A stretch of DNA of 42,487 bases from a virus. Positions 16,546-25,319 of this stretch are shown in pieces; the stretch's first letter is position 1, and each line of letters starts with the position of its first letter. The notes below the pieces were generated by a model. The model did not search any database, had not been told where the DNA came from, and saw nothing but the letters and a program-made list of their open reading frames with translations. Position numbers and translations under genes: made by a program. The DNA lies in the IMG/VR virus record IMGVR_UViG_3300032238_000349, positions 1 to 42,487 of that record; one strand, 5' to 3'.

Positions 16546-17130
16546 ATGGCACTAATAGATTCAGTATTAAATTTAATTAACAAAACACCTAAAGATCCGG
16601 ATGCACCTAAGCCTCCAGCAGGGTCACGTAGTGAACGTGAAGCAAAGATCAAAGACAAAGCAGGTATGGTAATTAACGTGTTTGCGTTATTACTTGCTGT
16701 TAATGCTTGGTACGGTGGTAAATTATCTAGCACAGTATTAAACAATACTATTAAAGCTAACGACACTTATAGTTTTTATCAGGCAAAGAGTTTAAAACAA
16801 ACACTAGCAGAGCAATCACTGTATGAAGCTAAAAAGTCTGGAGACAAAGCTCGTGCAGAAGAAATGGCCTCTAAGATTGATCGTTACGAAAACGAACCCA
16901 AAGACGGCAAGAAAGACTTGTTAGCAAAGGCTCGTGCATTAGAAGCAGAACGTGATGAAGCAAAAATGCGTAGTCCTTGGATAGGCTACGCATCAACTGC
17001 ATATCAACTAGCAATCGTATTATTGTCAGCAAGTATTCTTGCTGTTAGTATGCCGTTGTTCTGGGGTAGTTTTGCAGTAGCAGGAGTTGGATTACTATTA
17101 AGTCTAAACGGACTATTCCTTTGGATTTAA
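16546..17130 (+). CDS. DUF4337-like membrane protein
   Basis: 194 residues, ribosome site AGCAGGAGCGAAA. A membrane segment at about 42-60 (MVINVFALLLAVNAWYGG) is followed by DTYSFYQAKSLKQTLAEQSL, the hallmark of DUF4337-type proteins, then a charged helical region with EAKKSGDKARAEEMASKIDRYE and two more membrane segments at about 144-190. Bacterial members have no known function. It stands between the spanins and a holin-like gene, so a part in lysis or in membrane remodelling is possible. Confidence 0.65.
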   Translation: MALIDSVLNLINKTPKDPDAPKPPAGSRSEREAKIKDKAGMVINVFALLLAVNAWYGGKLSSTVLNNTIKANDTYSFYQAKSLKQTLAEQSLYEAKKSGDKARAEEMASKIDRYENEPKDGKKDLLAKARALEAERDEAKMRSPWIGYASTAYQLAIVLLSASILAVSMPLFWGSFAVAGVGLLLSLNGLFLWI

Positions 17131-17156
17131 ACAAACAAGACAATCAGGAGCGAACT

Positions 17157-17711
17157 ATGTCGGAAGAAGTTAAAAGCGCAAGCGAACAAAAGAAAGAAGA
17201 TTGGATGAATAGCAAATGGCGTCCAATGATGGGTTGGATGTACATGGTTGTCTGTATGATGGACATGGTCATATTTCCAATTCTATGGAGCTTATTACAA
17301 ACCCTAACACACAGTCCTATTACACAATGGAATCCACTAACACTACAAGGTGCTGGTTTATTCCATATCGCAATGGGTGCAGTTTTAGGTATTGCGGCAT
17401 TTGGTCGTACACAAGAAAAATTAGGCGGAGCAAACAATGGCGGAGCACAACTACCATCAAGCGGGTTTACAGCACCTAGCGCACCTAGCGCAGGATTCGG
17501 TGCCGCACCTGGGGGCTTCAGTTCTCCAGCACCGGTCACAAGCTCATTTGGCGCACAACCCTTGGCAAGCGGAAGCGGGTTTGGAAGCGTACCTCCAGCG
17601 CCAGCACCAAGCGCAAGTTTTACACCACCAGCAAGTTGGGGTACAACACCGATAGCAACAACAGCAAGCGGTAAAAAGGTTGTACCTGATGAACCGCAGC
17701 CAGCAATTTAA
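17157..17711 (+). CDS. Holin-like membrane protein with low-complexity tail
   Basis: 184 residues from ATG 17157; an earlier start at 17121 overlaps the previous gene and ignores the ribosome site CAGGAGCGAACT. The segment KWRPMMGWMYMVVCMMDMVI (about 20-39) with a second segment LQGAGLFHIAMGAVLGIAAF resembles phage holins that start with 'WRP..GW' (3TM holin group). The rest, from about residue 104, is Gly/Ala/Ser/Pro-rich. With a signal-less endolysin upstream, a holin is needed and this is the best candidate. The long low-complexity tail is unusual for a holin. Confidence 0.55.
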   Translation: MSEEVKSASEQKKEDWMNSKWRPMMGWMYMVVCMMDMVIFPILWSLLQTLTHSPITQWNPLTLQGAGLFHIAMGAVLGIAAFGRTQEKLGGANNGGAQLPSSGFTAPSAPSAGFGAAPGGFSSPAPVTSSFGAQPLASGSGFGSVPPAPAPSASFTPPASWGTTPIATTASGKKVVPDEPQPAI

Positions 17712-17722
17712 AGGAGCAGAAT

Positions 17723-17845
17723 ATGTTAGATACATTATTTTGGGTAGCACTAGGGGCATTTGTAGGATGGAATTTTCCACAGCCATTTTGGGCAAAGATT
17801 ATTCAAGAAAAAGTTCAAGCTATGATAGCTAAAAAAGGAGCATAA
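17723..17845 (+). CDS. Small single-pass membrane protein
   Basis: 40 residues: MLDTLFWVALGAFVGWNFPQ, then PFWAKIIQEKVQAMIAKKGA. One N-terminal membrane segment followed by a short amphipathic basic tail. Ribosome site AAGGAGCAGAAT precedes ATG 17723. It is too short for general gene lists but has good upstream signals and is evenly spaced between neighbours. It may be a lysis helper or a small membrane effector; function unknown. Confidence 0.6.
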   Translation: MLDTLFWVALGAFVGWNFPQPFWAKIIQEKVQAMIAKKGA

Positions 17846-17846
17846 T

Positions 17847-18062
17847 ATGAAATTATTATTTGCATTATTAACAAGTTTGGCATTAGCTGGTACAGCCTAT
17901 GCAGGTGGTGAAGTTAAAGAAGTTTGCACACCAAAAGTAGACAAAGCAGGTAAAGCTGTAATGGATAAGAAAACTGGTAAGCAAGCCGAAGATTGTAAGA
18001 AAATCAAAACCCATAAAAAAGTAGAAGGCGAAAAGGTTCCAGAACCAGCTAAGAAGAAGTAA
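17847..18062 (+). CDS. Small exported protein
   Basis: 71 residues. A signal peptide, MKLLFALLTSLALAGTAYAG, is followed by a cleavable AYA site and a 51-residue mature part with two cysteines (VCTPKV, DCKKIK) and a Lys-rich tail (EGEKVPEPAKKK). The two cysteines could form a disulfide in the periplasm. It is the last gene of the lysis block before the dnaJ promoter. Function unknown. Confidence 0.6.
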   Translation: MKLLFALLTSLALAGTAYAGGEVKEVCTPKVDKAGKAVMDKKTGKQAEDCKKIKTHKKVEGEKVPEPAKKK

Positions 18063-18069
18063 TCAACTC

Positions 18070-18099
18070 TTGACAGGTTCTGGGTTAATATAGTATAAT
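18070..18099 (+). promoter_or_regulatory. Sigma70-type promoter TTGACA-N18-TATAAT of dnaJ
   Basis: TTGACA (18070-18075) and TATAAT (18094-18099), spacer 18. Transcription would start near 18106, giving a 25-base leader before ATG 18131. It lies inside a nested palindrome. Confidence 0.75.
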
Positions 18100-18124
18100 T
18101 ACTATATTATTGGAACCTGTTTTC
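18073..18124 (+). promoter_or_regulatory. Nested palindrome over the dnaJ promoter (operator or terminator)
   Basis: ACAGGTTC (18073-18080) pairs with GAACCTGT (18113-18120), and AATATAGTA (18087-18095) with TACTATATT (18100-18108), nearly sharing one centre over the -10 element. TTTT follows. It could be a regulator binding site, or it could be a terminator for the lysis transcripts. Confidence 0.5.
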
Positions 18125-18130
18125 ACGACT

Positions 18131-18982
18131 ATGACAGACTTTTATCAAACACTTGGCGTTAATAGAGACGCCTCACCGGACCAAATTAAAAAAGCCTACA
18201 GAAGTTTAGCTAATAAGCATCACCCCGATAAAGGTGGAGATCAAGCTAGATTTAAAGATATTAGTGTAGCATACGAGACATTAAGCGATCCAGAAAAAAA
18301 AGCTCAGTATGACATGGGCGGAAATAACCAACATGTTCACATGAACAGTGGAAATTTTAATGACATTTTTGGGCAGGCATTCGGATTTAATTTTGGAGGT
18401 GGCGGGCATCCCTTCCATGATATATTTGGTAGACCACATGCTATGCGTAAGAATAGAGACTTGAATATTCAATGCCAAGTTACCTTGCGCGATTCTTACT
18501 CAGGAAAACAACTCGAAGCAAACTATCGACTACCTAGCGGTAAGAATCAAAACGTAGTTATTAATATACCTCCTGGCGTAGAACATGGTGCTACTATTCG
18601 TTACCCTGAACTAGGAGACGATAGTCATCCTAATTTACAACGAGGCGACTTAAATGTTACTATTGTAGTCTTACCTGATCCTAAATATGCAAGACACGGT
18701 GATGATTTGTATACCAACGTAGAAATATCTGCTATTGACGCTATGATAGGAACTCAAAAAACAATATCTAGCATTGACGGCAAAACATTAAGTTTTAAAA
18801 TTAACCCCGGAACTACTGACGGAACAGAATATGCACAAGGCGGCATGGGATTCCCAAATATTCATAGCAGAATAAAAGGTAGGTTAGTTGCCGTTATTAA
18901 AATTAAAACACCAGCTGTAACCAATCCATTATTAGTAGCGGAGTTAAGAAAGCTCAATGATGCAATTAGTCAAACATCCTGA
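18131..18982 (+). CDS. dnaJ: DnaJ-like co-chaperone (type B, CbpA-like)
   Basis: 283 residues from ATG 18131; an upstream TTG (18110) lies at the transcription start and is rejected. The J domain has HPD at 31-33 (ANKHHPDKGG), then a Gly/Phe-rich region (IFGQAFGFNFGGGG) and two C-terminal substrate-binding domains (QCQVTLRDSYSGKQLEANYR; DVTVV-like strands; GTTDGTEYAQGGMGFP). There is no zinc-finger CxxCxGxG repeat, so it is a CbpA/type B protein. It would recruit host DnaK. It overlaps the deformylase gene by 26 bases, so the two are coupled; clpA follows. Confidence 0.9.
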   Translation: MTDFYQTLGVNRDASPDQIKKAYRSLANKHHPDKGGDQARFKDISVAYETLSDPEKKAQYDMGGNNQHVHMNSGNFNDIFGQAFGFNFGGGGHPFHDIFGRPHAMRKNRDLNIQCQVTLRDSYSGKQLEANYRLPSGKNQNVVINIPPGVEHGATIRYPELGDDSHPNLQRGDLNVTIVVLPDPKYARHGDDLYTNVEISAIDAMIGTQKTISSIDGKTLSFKINPGTTDGTEYAQGGMGFPNIHSRIKGRLVAVIKIKTPAVTNPLLVAELRKLNDAISQTS

Positions 18983-19445
18983 TCCAATTCTAACACAAAA
19001 AGCTGAACAGTGGGATTTTGAAAATCACATTAATGCGGCCGCTATTGAGCGTGAGATGTTAGAAACTATGAACGCACACGGCGGCATTGGACTTGCGGCT
19101 AATCAAGTTGGGCTGTTACGTAGAGTATTTGTTATGAAACTGTCCGATGGTAGAGAAATGGGCTTTTTCAATCCTAGGATTTTAGTCGGCGACAACGCAG
19201 ATGTTAACAGTGAAGAAGGGTGTTTGAGTTTTCCAAACTTATGGCTTAAAGTTAAAAGAAATGACAAAATTACAGCCATGTATCTTGACAATACAGGAAA
19301 ACGCTGTATAATAGAACTTGAAGGACTCGATTCTAGATGTTTTCAACATGAGTTAGATCACCTAGACGGGATAACATTTACAGAACATGTAAGTGATTTA
19401 AAACTTAAAATGGCACAAAAAAAGCAAAGGAAATTAAATGGTTGA
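18957..19445 (+). CDS. def: Peptide deformylase
   Basis: 162 residues. All three motifs: GIGLAANQVG (43-52), EEGCLSFP (86-93, metal ligand Cys89) and HELDH (131-135, metal ligands H131 and H135, Glu132 catalytic). It removes the formyl group from new N-terminal methionines. Two ATGs are adjacent (18957, 18960); either may be used. Phage-coded deformylases are known in aquatic phages and are thought to favour turnover or assembly of proteins with short half-life. Start lies inside the end of dnaJ and the stop overlaps clpA by 8 bases, making one tight proteostasis operon. Confidence 0.95.
   Translation: MMQLVKHPDPILTQKAEQWDFENHINAAAIEREMLETMNAHGGIGLAANQVGLLRRVFVMKLSDGREMGFFNPRILVGDNADVNSEEGCLSFPNLWLKVKRNDKITAMYLDNTGKRCIIELEGLDSRCFQHELDHLDGITFTEHVSDLKLKMAQKKQRKLNG
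19285..19312 (+). promoter_or_regulatory. Possible internal sigma70-type promoter TTGACA-N16-TATAAT
   Basis: Both hexamers are exact (19285-19290, 19307-19312) with a 16-bp spacer, inside the deformylase gene. It would start near 19319, 119 bases before clpA. It may be chance in coding sequence, but exact hexamers are rare. Confidence 0.4.
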
Positions 19446-21708
19446 ACCAAGTGACGATCTACAAATGGTGTTTGAAAAAGCCATTACTGTAGCAAAACAA
19501 CTACAACACGAATATCTTACAATTGAACACTTGTTGTTCGCCATGTTATGTGAAGAATCGTTTGCGAATTGCGTTTCAGGCTACGGCGCTGATCCAGAAT
19601 ACATTCGTAAAAATTTAGAGCACTATCTAAAAAATAAATGCGATGAGATTGTAACTGCAACTACAGATACAAAACCTAAAAAAACGCAAACTGTAGAACG
19701 TGTGCTTAATCGTGCGTTTACACAAGTCTTGTTTAACGGTCGTCAGAAAATTGAACCTACAGATGTATTTTTAGCTATGATGGGCGAAAAACGTAGCTGG
19801 GCTCTTTATTACATCCAGCAAGCAGATATTAATAAAGACAAATTTGCTGATTATATTAATAATGAAGTTGAACAGGTGGAAGAAGAATTGCAAGACGGAT
19901 CATCAGAAAAAGCTCTTAAGGCGTTTACTACTAATCTTAACGACAGCGTTAAAAAGAATAAAATTGATCCAGTCATTGGCCGTGTAGAAGAATTAGAAAG
20001 CATTGCGCTAGCACTGGGTCGTCGTAGTAAAAATAATGTAATTCTAGTAGGCGATCCCGGCGTAGGTAAGACCGCTATTGCAGAAGGACTTGCCTACAAC
20101 ATTGTCAGCGGTTCAGTTCCTGACTTCTTAAAAGATTATACCGTGTATAATTTAGATGTTAGCGCAATGCTAGCAGGTAGTAAATATCGGGGCGACTTTG
20201 AGGAACGGTTTAAAGCAGTTCTTAAAGCACTAAGCAAAAAAGGTAAGACTGTGCTGTTCATCGACGAGGCACACATGATCTCTGGCGCAGGATCTGCTAG
20301 CAACTCTGCCAACGATCTTGCTAATATGATGAAACCGGCTCTAAGCAAAGGCAACATTAAAGTTGTGGCAAGTACTACTTGGGAAGAATATCGTAAGCAC
20401 TTTGAAAAGGATCGTGCTTTGATGAGACGCTTCCAACGCATCACTGTTGACGAGCCTACAGAAGAAGTAACATTGCAGATTCTTAAAGGTATTAAAAAGT
20501 ACTATGAGCAGTTTCATAATGTTAAAATTAAAGAAGGCGCATTACAAGCGGCTATTAAGTTGTCAGTACGTTATCAAACAGATAAAAAGTTGCCGGACAA
20601 GGCAATTGACTTAATTGATTGTGCTTGCTCACGCTTTAATTTAAAACTTGCAGGCGAAAGAATTGTTGACGAAGCAGAAATTCAACACGAACTTGCTCGT
20701 ATGGTTCAAATGCCTGAAGAGCAAATTAAAGAAGCCGAAAGTGAAGGGCTTATAAAACTTGAAGATCAACTAAAAGAAGAAGTCTACGGACAAGATACTG
20801 CTCTTACCGAAGTTGTTGAAAAGATTCTTGTTGCTCGTGCCGGACTTAAGAGTGAAAACAAACCTGTTGGATCATTTGTATTCATGGGTCCAACAGGTAC
20901 AGGTAAAACTGAAACAGCCAAGGCACTTGCTAAACACTTGGGTACTAAGTTGCTACGTTTTGATATGAGTGAATATCAAGAGAAGCACAGTATCTCTAAG
21001 CTAATTGGTAGCCCTCCAGGTTATGTTGGCTTTGAAGAGAATGCTGGCTTGTTGATTACACAGATTCAAGAAGCACCTAATGCTATTGTGTTATTTGACG
21101 AAATTGAAAAGTCACATCCAGATGTAGCAACTGTGTTGTTACAAATGATGGACAATGGTTTTGTTACCGGTAGTAACGGTAAGAAAGCAGATTGCCGAAA
21201 CACTATTATTATCCTTACCACTAACGCTGGCGCACAAGCCGCAGAAAAGAATGCCATCGGGTTTGGCAAACAGGATAGAGACTATAGTGATGCAGACTTA
21301 AAGAAGTTTTTAACTCCTGAGTTCCGTAACCGGTTAGACGGTATTGTTACATTTAGCAAACTTGAAAAGAAAACTATGATTTTAATTGTCAATAAGTTTA
21401 TTAACGAGCTTAAAGCACAAGTTAAAGACAAAGGCGTTAAGATTAAAATTGATACAGATGCTGTTGACTGGTTAATCGAAAAAGGTTTTGATGCTAAAAT
21501 GGGTGCTCGTCCACTACAACGTACTATCGACAAAGAAATTAAACGAAGTCTTGCTAAGATGATGTTGTTTGGTGATCTTAAAAACGGTGGCGGCCTTACA
21601 ATTACAGTAAATAATGATAGGTTAGAACTTATTGCTAAACCTAAAGTTCCTAAGCTACCATTGCTTAGTATAGAGGAATTAGATGGCGGTACCAGTCAAG
21701 GAAACTAA
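19438..21708 (+). CDS. clpA: ClpA-like AAA+ unfoldase
   Basis: 756 residues, the usual length of ClpA (758). N-terminal Clp-N repeats ([20 protein letters not shown]) precede two AAA+ modules, Walker A GDPGVGKT at 205-212 and GPTGTGKT at 484-491, with TPEFRNRLD near 621-629. The loop AIGFGKQD carries I607-G608-F609, the tripeptide that docks ClpA/ClpC on ClpP. No middle coiled coil as in ClpB. It probably takes over host ClpP to unfold and degrade chosen proteins. No phage ClpP in the window. Overlaps the deformylase end. Confidence 0.93.
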   Translation: MVEPSDDLQMVFEKAITVAKQLQHEYLTIEHLLFAMLCEESFANCVSGYGADPEYIRKNLEHYLKNKCDEIVTATTDTKPKKTQTVERVLNRAFTQVLFNGRQKIEPTDVFLAMMGEKRSWALYYIQQADINKDKFADYINNEVEQVEEELQDGSSEKALKAFTTNLNDSVKKNKIDPVIGRVEELESIALALGRRSKNNVILVGDPGVGKTAIAEGLAYNIVSGSVPDFLKDYTVYNLDVSAMLAGSKYRGDFEERFKAVLKALSKKGKTVLFIDEAHMISGAGSASNSANDLANMMKPALSKGNIKVVASTTWEEYRKHFEKDRALMRRFQRITVDEPTEEVTLQILKGIKKYYEQFHNVKIKEGALQAAIKLSVRYQTDKKLPDKAIDLIDCACSRFNLKLAGERIVDEAEIQHELARMVQMPEEQIKEAESEGLIKLEDQLKEEVYGQDTALTEVVEKILVARAGLKSENKPVGSFVFMGPTGTGKTETAKALAKHLGTKLLRFDMSEYQEKHSISKLIGSPPGYVGFEENAGLLITQIQEAPNAIVLFDEIEKSHPDVATVLLQMMDNGFVTGSNGKKADCRNTIIILTTNAGAQAAEKNAIGFGKQDRDYSDADLKKFLTPEFRNRLDGIVTFSKLEKKTMILIVNKFINELKAQVKDKGVKIKIDTDAVDWLIEKGFDAKMGARPLQRTIDKEIKRSLAKMMLFGDLKNGGGLTITVNNDRLELIAKPKVPKLPLLSIEELDGGTSQGN

Positions 21709-22321
21709 ACGATTGTTTATGGACCAGTACGGATACAAAATCGTACTGGTTGTTCCTGCGGCTGGTTGGTTTAGGGGAGCAGATTTAAACTATGCTCTTA
21801 CTAAACTTACCGAGTTTAATTTACAAGACAAAAATCCTCCTTGGAGTAAGATTAAAACTCAAGACGACTTAGATTACTGTTTTGCCTTGTACAAAACATT
21901 GTTTACTATGACAGAGTATGATCTAAGAGTAGAAAATCCATTTGTAAGTTTTTACAGCAATAATTCTAAAGATATTGAAAAACTTAGCAAAATTGACGAA
22001 GACCGAGTAAAGTACATTAGCAAACCCCCAGCAGAACCGTTAACTAAAGGAACTGTTATCATGAGTCGAGAAGGGTTTGAATATAAAGTTACACTTGGTA
22101 GGACTAGGCAAAACCATGATGAGTTCATTGAATGGGCTGAAAAGATTCCAGGCGTTAGACTAACAGGTAGTGCAAAAAAAGAGTTAAAACGTCAAGCAAG
22201 TTGGGGCGGAAGTCACTTTTATGTTAAAGATGATCGCACTTTAACCGTAACTCGCATGTTTTTAGGCGGTGGAATAGGGCGTATTGACCGCATTATTAAC
22301 CCTTCTAGCAAAACTAACTAA
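21683..22321 (+). CDS. Hypothetical protein after clpA
   Basis: 212 residues; start 21683 lies inside the end of clpA (26-base overlap). Soluble, mixed charge. Recognisable segments: KIVLVVPAAGWFRGADLNYA (about 19-38), LDYCFALYKTLFTMTEYDLR, and a C-terminal ASWGGSHFYVKDDRTLTVTR (about 177-196). No catalytic pattern, membrane segment or signal peptide. By position it belongs to the proteostasis operon and might be an adaptor for the Clp unfoldase, but that is only context. Confidence 0.5.
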   Translation: MAVPVKETKRLFMDQYGYKIVLVVPAAGWFRGADLNYALTKLTEFNLQDKNPPWSKIKTQDDLDYCFALYKTLFTMTEYDLRVENPFVSFYSNNSKDIEKLSKIDEDRVKYISKPPAEPLTKGTVIMSREGFEYKVTLGRTRQNHDEFIEWAEKIPGVRLTGSAKKELKRQASWGGSHFYVKDDRTLTVTRMFLGGGIGRIDRIINPSSKTN

Positions 22322-22332
22322 ACCACAATACG

Positions 22333-22339
22333 ATAAATA
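22333..22339 (+). promoter_or_regulatory. T4-late-type promoter ATAAATA
   Basis: ATAAATA 58 bases before ATG 22398, in a 76-base intergenic gap. It matches T4 late TATAAATA in six of eight positions plus the flanking A. It would drive the run of genes with capsid-targeting-like starts. Confidence 0.5.
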
Positions 22340-22363
22340 TACAATATAAGTATAGGATTTCGT

Positions 22364-22382
22364 ATGGCTGGCTAACAGCCAT
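22364..22382 (+). other. Leader hairpin before 22398
   Basis: A perfect 7-bp stem ATGGCTG (22364-22370) / CAGCCAT (22376-22382), loop GCTAA. It lies between the late-type promoter and the ribosome site AGGA (22384-22387) and may influence translation or protect the 5' end. A 3-codon ORF (ATG GCT GGC TAA) is inside it. Confidence 0.5.
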
Positions 22383-22397
22383 TAGGACTTAATAAAA

Positions 22398-22748
22398 ATG
22401 AAAATACAAGATTTATTTGAGAATGTACCAAACACTATATCTGATGAGGCGCCTGGCAAACTGCCATTTGATCTAGCAGATGATCTAATGTTTTTTATGC
22501 GTAACGATGACGACTTTTATCGTAAACACTATTATCCGCATGTTGTAAAATGCATTGAACACATTAAAACAGGTAAAAATTTAAGCCCTAGAGTATTTGA
22601 ACCTATGGTTAAACATGCCTACGAATGTTACACACAAAAATTTCCAATTAGAGAACTTCCAGAGAGTTTAGAAGAAGATGTCTGTGAAGATATTTGTCAT
22701 AAACTTAGAACAGAAGAAAATAAACATATTAAAAACGATATCTACTAA
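22398..22748 (+). CDS. Unknown protein with capsid-targeting-like N-terminus
   Basis: 116 residues. It starts MKIQDLFEN, with LFE at 6-8 fitting the phi-x-E cleavage rule of T4 prohead protease gp21. The rest is helical (DLADDLMFFMRNDDDFYRKH; HVVKCIEHIKTGKN) with several cysteines and acidic end (EEDVCEDICHKL). No known fold. It overlaps the ligase-like gene by one base (TAATG). With the next genes it forms the putative internal-protein run, but the localization is inference. Confidence 0.55.
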   Translation: MKIQDLFENVPNTISDEAPGKLPFDLADDLMFFMRNDDDFYRKHYYPHVVKCIEHIKTGKNLSPRVFEPMVKHAYECYTQKFPIRELPESLEEDVCEDICHKLRTEENKHIKNDIY

Positions 22749-23896
22749 TGCTACTTAGAGAACTTTTTGAAGACGTTTCGACGGCTACTAAAAAATTAGG
22801 TCGTGCTTTTAATCACTTAGAAGACCTAGTGTTTTTCTACGGTTCTAGCGGAACAATAGAAGCACTTGAACACTTAAAAGAAATTAATACTCAAGAAGGT
22901 TCTAGCACTATTCGTATGAAGTGGGACGGCAATCCTCAAATATATTGGGGAAGAGAAAAAGCAGGTGGGCCATTAGTTCTTGCAGGTCACAATGGTTGGT
23001 CAAAGAAAGCTATGACAACTAGTCCTGAAGAGATTAAAGACTTTATAGCTAACAAATCTGGAAATCCTAAGACACCCGAAGAAAAACAAGCTCGAGAAGT
23101 ATTTGCAAATCAATTTGCAAACTTGTATCCGTTGTTTGATAAAGCAACTCCAAAAGATTTTGTTGGCTTTGTTTATGCAGATGGGTTATTTTTAAGTAGA
23201 CCAAAACTAGACGCTAATGGCGTCTATAATTTTTATCCTAATCCCAAGTCAAAAACTGGTTACCACGTAATGGCATCTAGTGAATTAGGACAACGTATTG
23301 CTAACGCACAAGTTATGGTAGTAGGACATGCTTACTTTCCAGAGTTTGGCATGGATGACAGCGATCAACAACCATTAGATGACTTTGACCCGTTTAATGC
23401 TAACCCACAATTAATTGTGTTAGGTCCGATATATAATGTGTCCACGGTAGCAGTTGATACAAAAGAAATTGATAGTGTAGAACAATACTTGCAAAAAAAT
23501 GCAGTAGCCATTGACAGCTTCTTAGAAGGAGCACCTGGACTAAGTGATTTAAAGAATATCATCTATACCTATGTCAATCAAACTGCTAAAGCTAAACAAC
23601 TAGATAATCTAAGCCCACAACATTTCGTAAGTTGGTTACAGACTAGTAAAGTTAGTGCAAGCAAACAACAAAAGATTGTAGAACTTGCTCGTCAACAGAT
23701 AACAGCATTACCCGCAATCTTTGAACTAGTAAAACGTATTCAAAATATGAAGGATGCAGTTATTGATCAAATCGAAGCTGGTCCTAAAGCAGAAATATGG
23801 GATAGTCACGGCGAAGGTCGTGTACGTTACGCCGGTCCTGAAAAACAACATGGTAACGTAAAACTAGTACCACGCAAACGTTGGACACCAGCATGA
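22748..23896 (+). CDS. Ligase/nucleotidyltransferase-like protein with targeting-like N-terminus
   Basis: 382 residues, begins MLLRELFEDV (LFE at 6-8). Residues 58-61 are KWDG inside STIRMKWDGNPQIYWGRE, which resembles motif I (KxDG, the adenylated lysine) of covalent nucleotidyltransferases such as DNA and RNA ligases. Near the end, GEGRVRY (355-361) resembles motif IV (EGxV) and VKLVPRK (371-377) motif V. It resembles a conserved family of aquatic T4-like phages that I know as DUF6267-like. Substrate unknown; T4 RNA ligases are not similar enough to name. Ligase activity is inference from spacing and motifs. Confidence 0.5.
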   Translation: MLLRELFEDVSTATKKLGRAFNHLEDLVFFYGSSGTIEALEHLKEINTQEGSSTIRMKWDGNPQIYWGREKAGGPLVLAGHNGWSKKAMTTSPEEIKDFIANKSGNPKTPEEKQAREVFANQFANLYPLFDKATPKDFVGFVYADGLFLSRPKLDANGVYNFYPNPKSKTGYHVMASSELGQRIANAQVMVVGHAYFPEFGMDDSDQQPLDDFDPFNANPQLIVLGPIYNVSTVAVDTKEIDSVEQYLQKNAVAIDSFLEGAPGLSDLKNIIYTYVNQTAKAKQLDNLSPQHFVSWLQTSKVSASKQQKIVELARQQITALPAIFELVKRIQNMKDAVIDQIEAGPKAEIWDSHGEGRVRYAGPEKQHGNVKLVPRKRWTPA

Positions 23897-25035
23897 AACT
23901 AAGAGAACTTTTTGAAAGTAAAAATTCAGTAGCAATTATATTTGGCAGGTTTAATCCTCCACATAAAGGTCACAAGGCAGCTTGGCAAATTGCTAGTAAG
24001 CATCCGCATTGGTATGTTGGTACTAATCAAAGTACACAAGGCCCTAAAGACCCATTACCCTTTGATGTAAAAATTCAAGCAATGACAGCTATTTGGCCGG
24101 AAGTTCAAGAACATATTGTTGCTGAACAAAGCTGGTTAACATTAGCTAGTAAGGTGTATCAAGACCATGGGGAAGTTACATTATTTTGTCTAACAGACGA
24201 AGATTGGGTCACTAAAACTATTGTTCAATACAATGGCAAAGAAGGTACGCACGGATTTTATAATTTCCCATCAATCAAACAACAAGCAACCCCACGTTTA
24301 AGTAGTGCTACAGCATTACGTGATGCAGTTATCAAAGACGACAGAGAAGCATTTAGTCATGCTGCCGGTGTTCCAGCTGATACAGAAGTAGCAGGACACC
24401 CTTTCTTTGATCTAGTAGCACACTACTTAATGCCGTATCAAAATGCTCCTAAGAAAGTAGCAAAGAAAAAAGTTAAAGAGCCTGTTGAAGGTATGGCGCC
24501 GCCAAGTGCTCCTAACTTTAGTACAGACGGTGGACATCATACACTAGAAACAAAACGTATGAGTGCTCAAGTTAAGCTACAACGTGCTTGGGATCGTGAA
24601 CGTGCCAAGTCAGATGCTAGTCGCGAGCGTATGCGTCGTGAATTAGAATTAATTGCTGGCAAGAAGCCGCAAGAAGAACCAAAGAAAGATGTCACCGAGT
24701 TTGCAAGAAGTGGAGATGACGGCCGTGAGTTTATGTCATGGCAAGAATTTTTAACTATAGTAACTCCTACCATGCGTAAGTGGGGGTTTCATGCAGAAAA
24801 TAAAAATCCAGAAATGATGTATTCAAGACGTGGAAGAATGGAAGATGAACATTATTTTATAATATTAGATCCACAAGATGACATGGTGCATTATAGTTTT
24901 GGTACTGTAGAAGACGGTGAACCTATGATGCACGAGCAAAATTTTGTTAGTATGGATAAGCACGGTGCTAAAGTGTTATTAGATACAGCAAACGAAGGTT
25001 ATAGTTTAAGTGATATAGCCCAAGAAAAAAGATGA
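23893..25035 (+). CDS. NadM-like adenylyl/cytidylyltransferase with targeting-like N-terminus
   Basis: 380 residues from ATG 23893 (ATGA overlap). It starts MKLRELFESK (LFE at 6-8). Residues 13-27 SVAIIFGRFNPPHKGH carry the HxGH nucleotide-binding motif H24-H27; the second family motif is SSATALRDAV from Ser137. These fit nucleotidyltransferases of the NMN/cytidylyl type that transfer AMP or CMP from a nucleotide triphosphate. Residues about 210-260 are basic/helical (RAWDRERAKSDASRERMRRE), and a C-terminal domain from about 270 (FMSWQEFLTIVTPTMRKWGF) is unknown. Likely substrate: NMN or a similar nucleotide. Confidence 0.75.
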   Translation: MKLRELFESKNSVAIIFGRFNPPHKGHKAAWQIASKHPHWYVGTNQSTQGPKDPLPFDVKIQAMTAIWPEVQEHIVAEQSWLTLASKVYQDHGEVTLFCLTDEDWVTKTIVQYNGKEGTHGFYNFPSIKQQATPRLSSATALRDAVIKDDREAFSHAAGVPADTEVAGHPFFDLVAHYLMPYQNAPKKVAKKKVKEPVEGMAPPSAPNFSTDGGHHTLETKRMSAQVKLQRAWDRERAKSDASRERMRRELELIAGKKPQEEPKKDVTEFARSGDDGREFMSWQEFLTIVTPTMRKWGFHAENKNPEMMYSRRGRMEDEHYFIILDPQDDMVHYSFGTVEDGEPMMHEQNFVSMDKHGAKVLLDTANEGYSLSDIAQEKR

Positions 25036-25319
25036 AACAATATAGGATAACATCGCAAAATTTAAATCAAGATAGCAATGAAGATTGTTATCTAGATCCT
25101 AGCGACCCTATACATGAATTAAAAGCTATACAGTATCTAGCAGGATTAGGCTCAGCCGCTAGACTACAAGAATACAAAGGTATGCAAGGTAGTAATATAA
25201 GTGCTACTGGCAATACTAAAGGCGAATTAATGAAACAACACAACATTAAACCAGGCACTCCAGAATGGTTTAAATTATGGTTTAGTAAACCTTATCTTAC
25301 AGGAGAAAAACCTGTATGA
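25032..25319 (+). CDS. Small hypothetical protein
   Basis: 95 residues, ATGA overlaps on both sides. Acidic, soluble: ITSQNLNQDSNEDCYLDPSD, then LKAIQYLAGLGSAARLQEYK. The end has KPGTPEWFKLWFSKPYLTGE, a 'GTPEWF.LWF' phrase that I have seen in small phage proteins. It does not have the MKxxELxE-type start of its neighbours. No function known. Confidence 0.5.
   Translation: MKQYRITSQNLNQDSNEDCYLDPSDPIHELKAIQYLAGLGSAARLQEYKGMQGSNISATGNTKGELMKQHNIKPGTPEWFKLWFSKPYLTGEKPV

Noticed and set aside
17144-17795. Several overlapping ORFs in other frames around the holin-like gene
   Set aside because: They arise from the low-complexity Gly/Ala/Ser/Pro tail; none has a ribosome site.
23225-24863. TATAAT hexamers at 23225, 23432, 24259 and 24858
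   Set aside because: No matching -35 at a 16-18 bp distance; they lie in AT-rich coding sequence.
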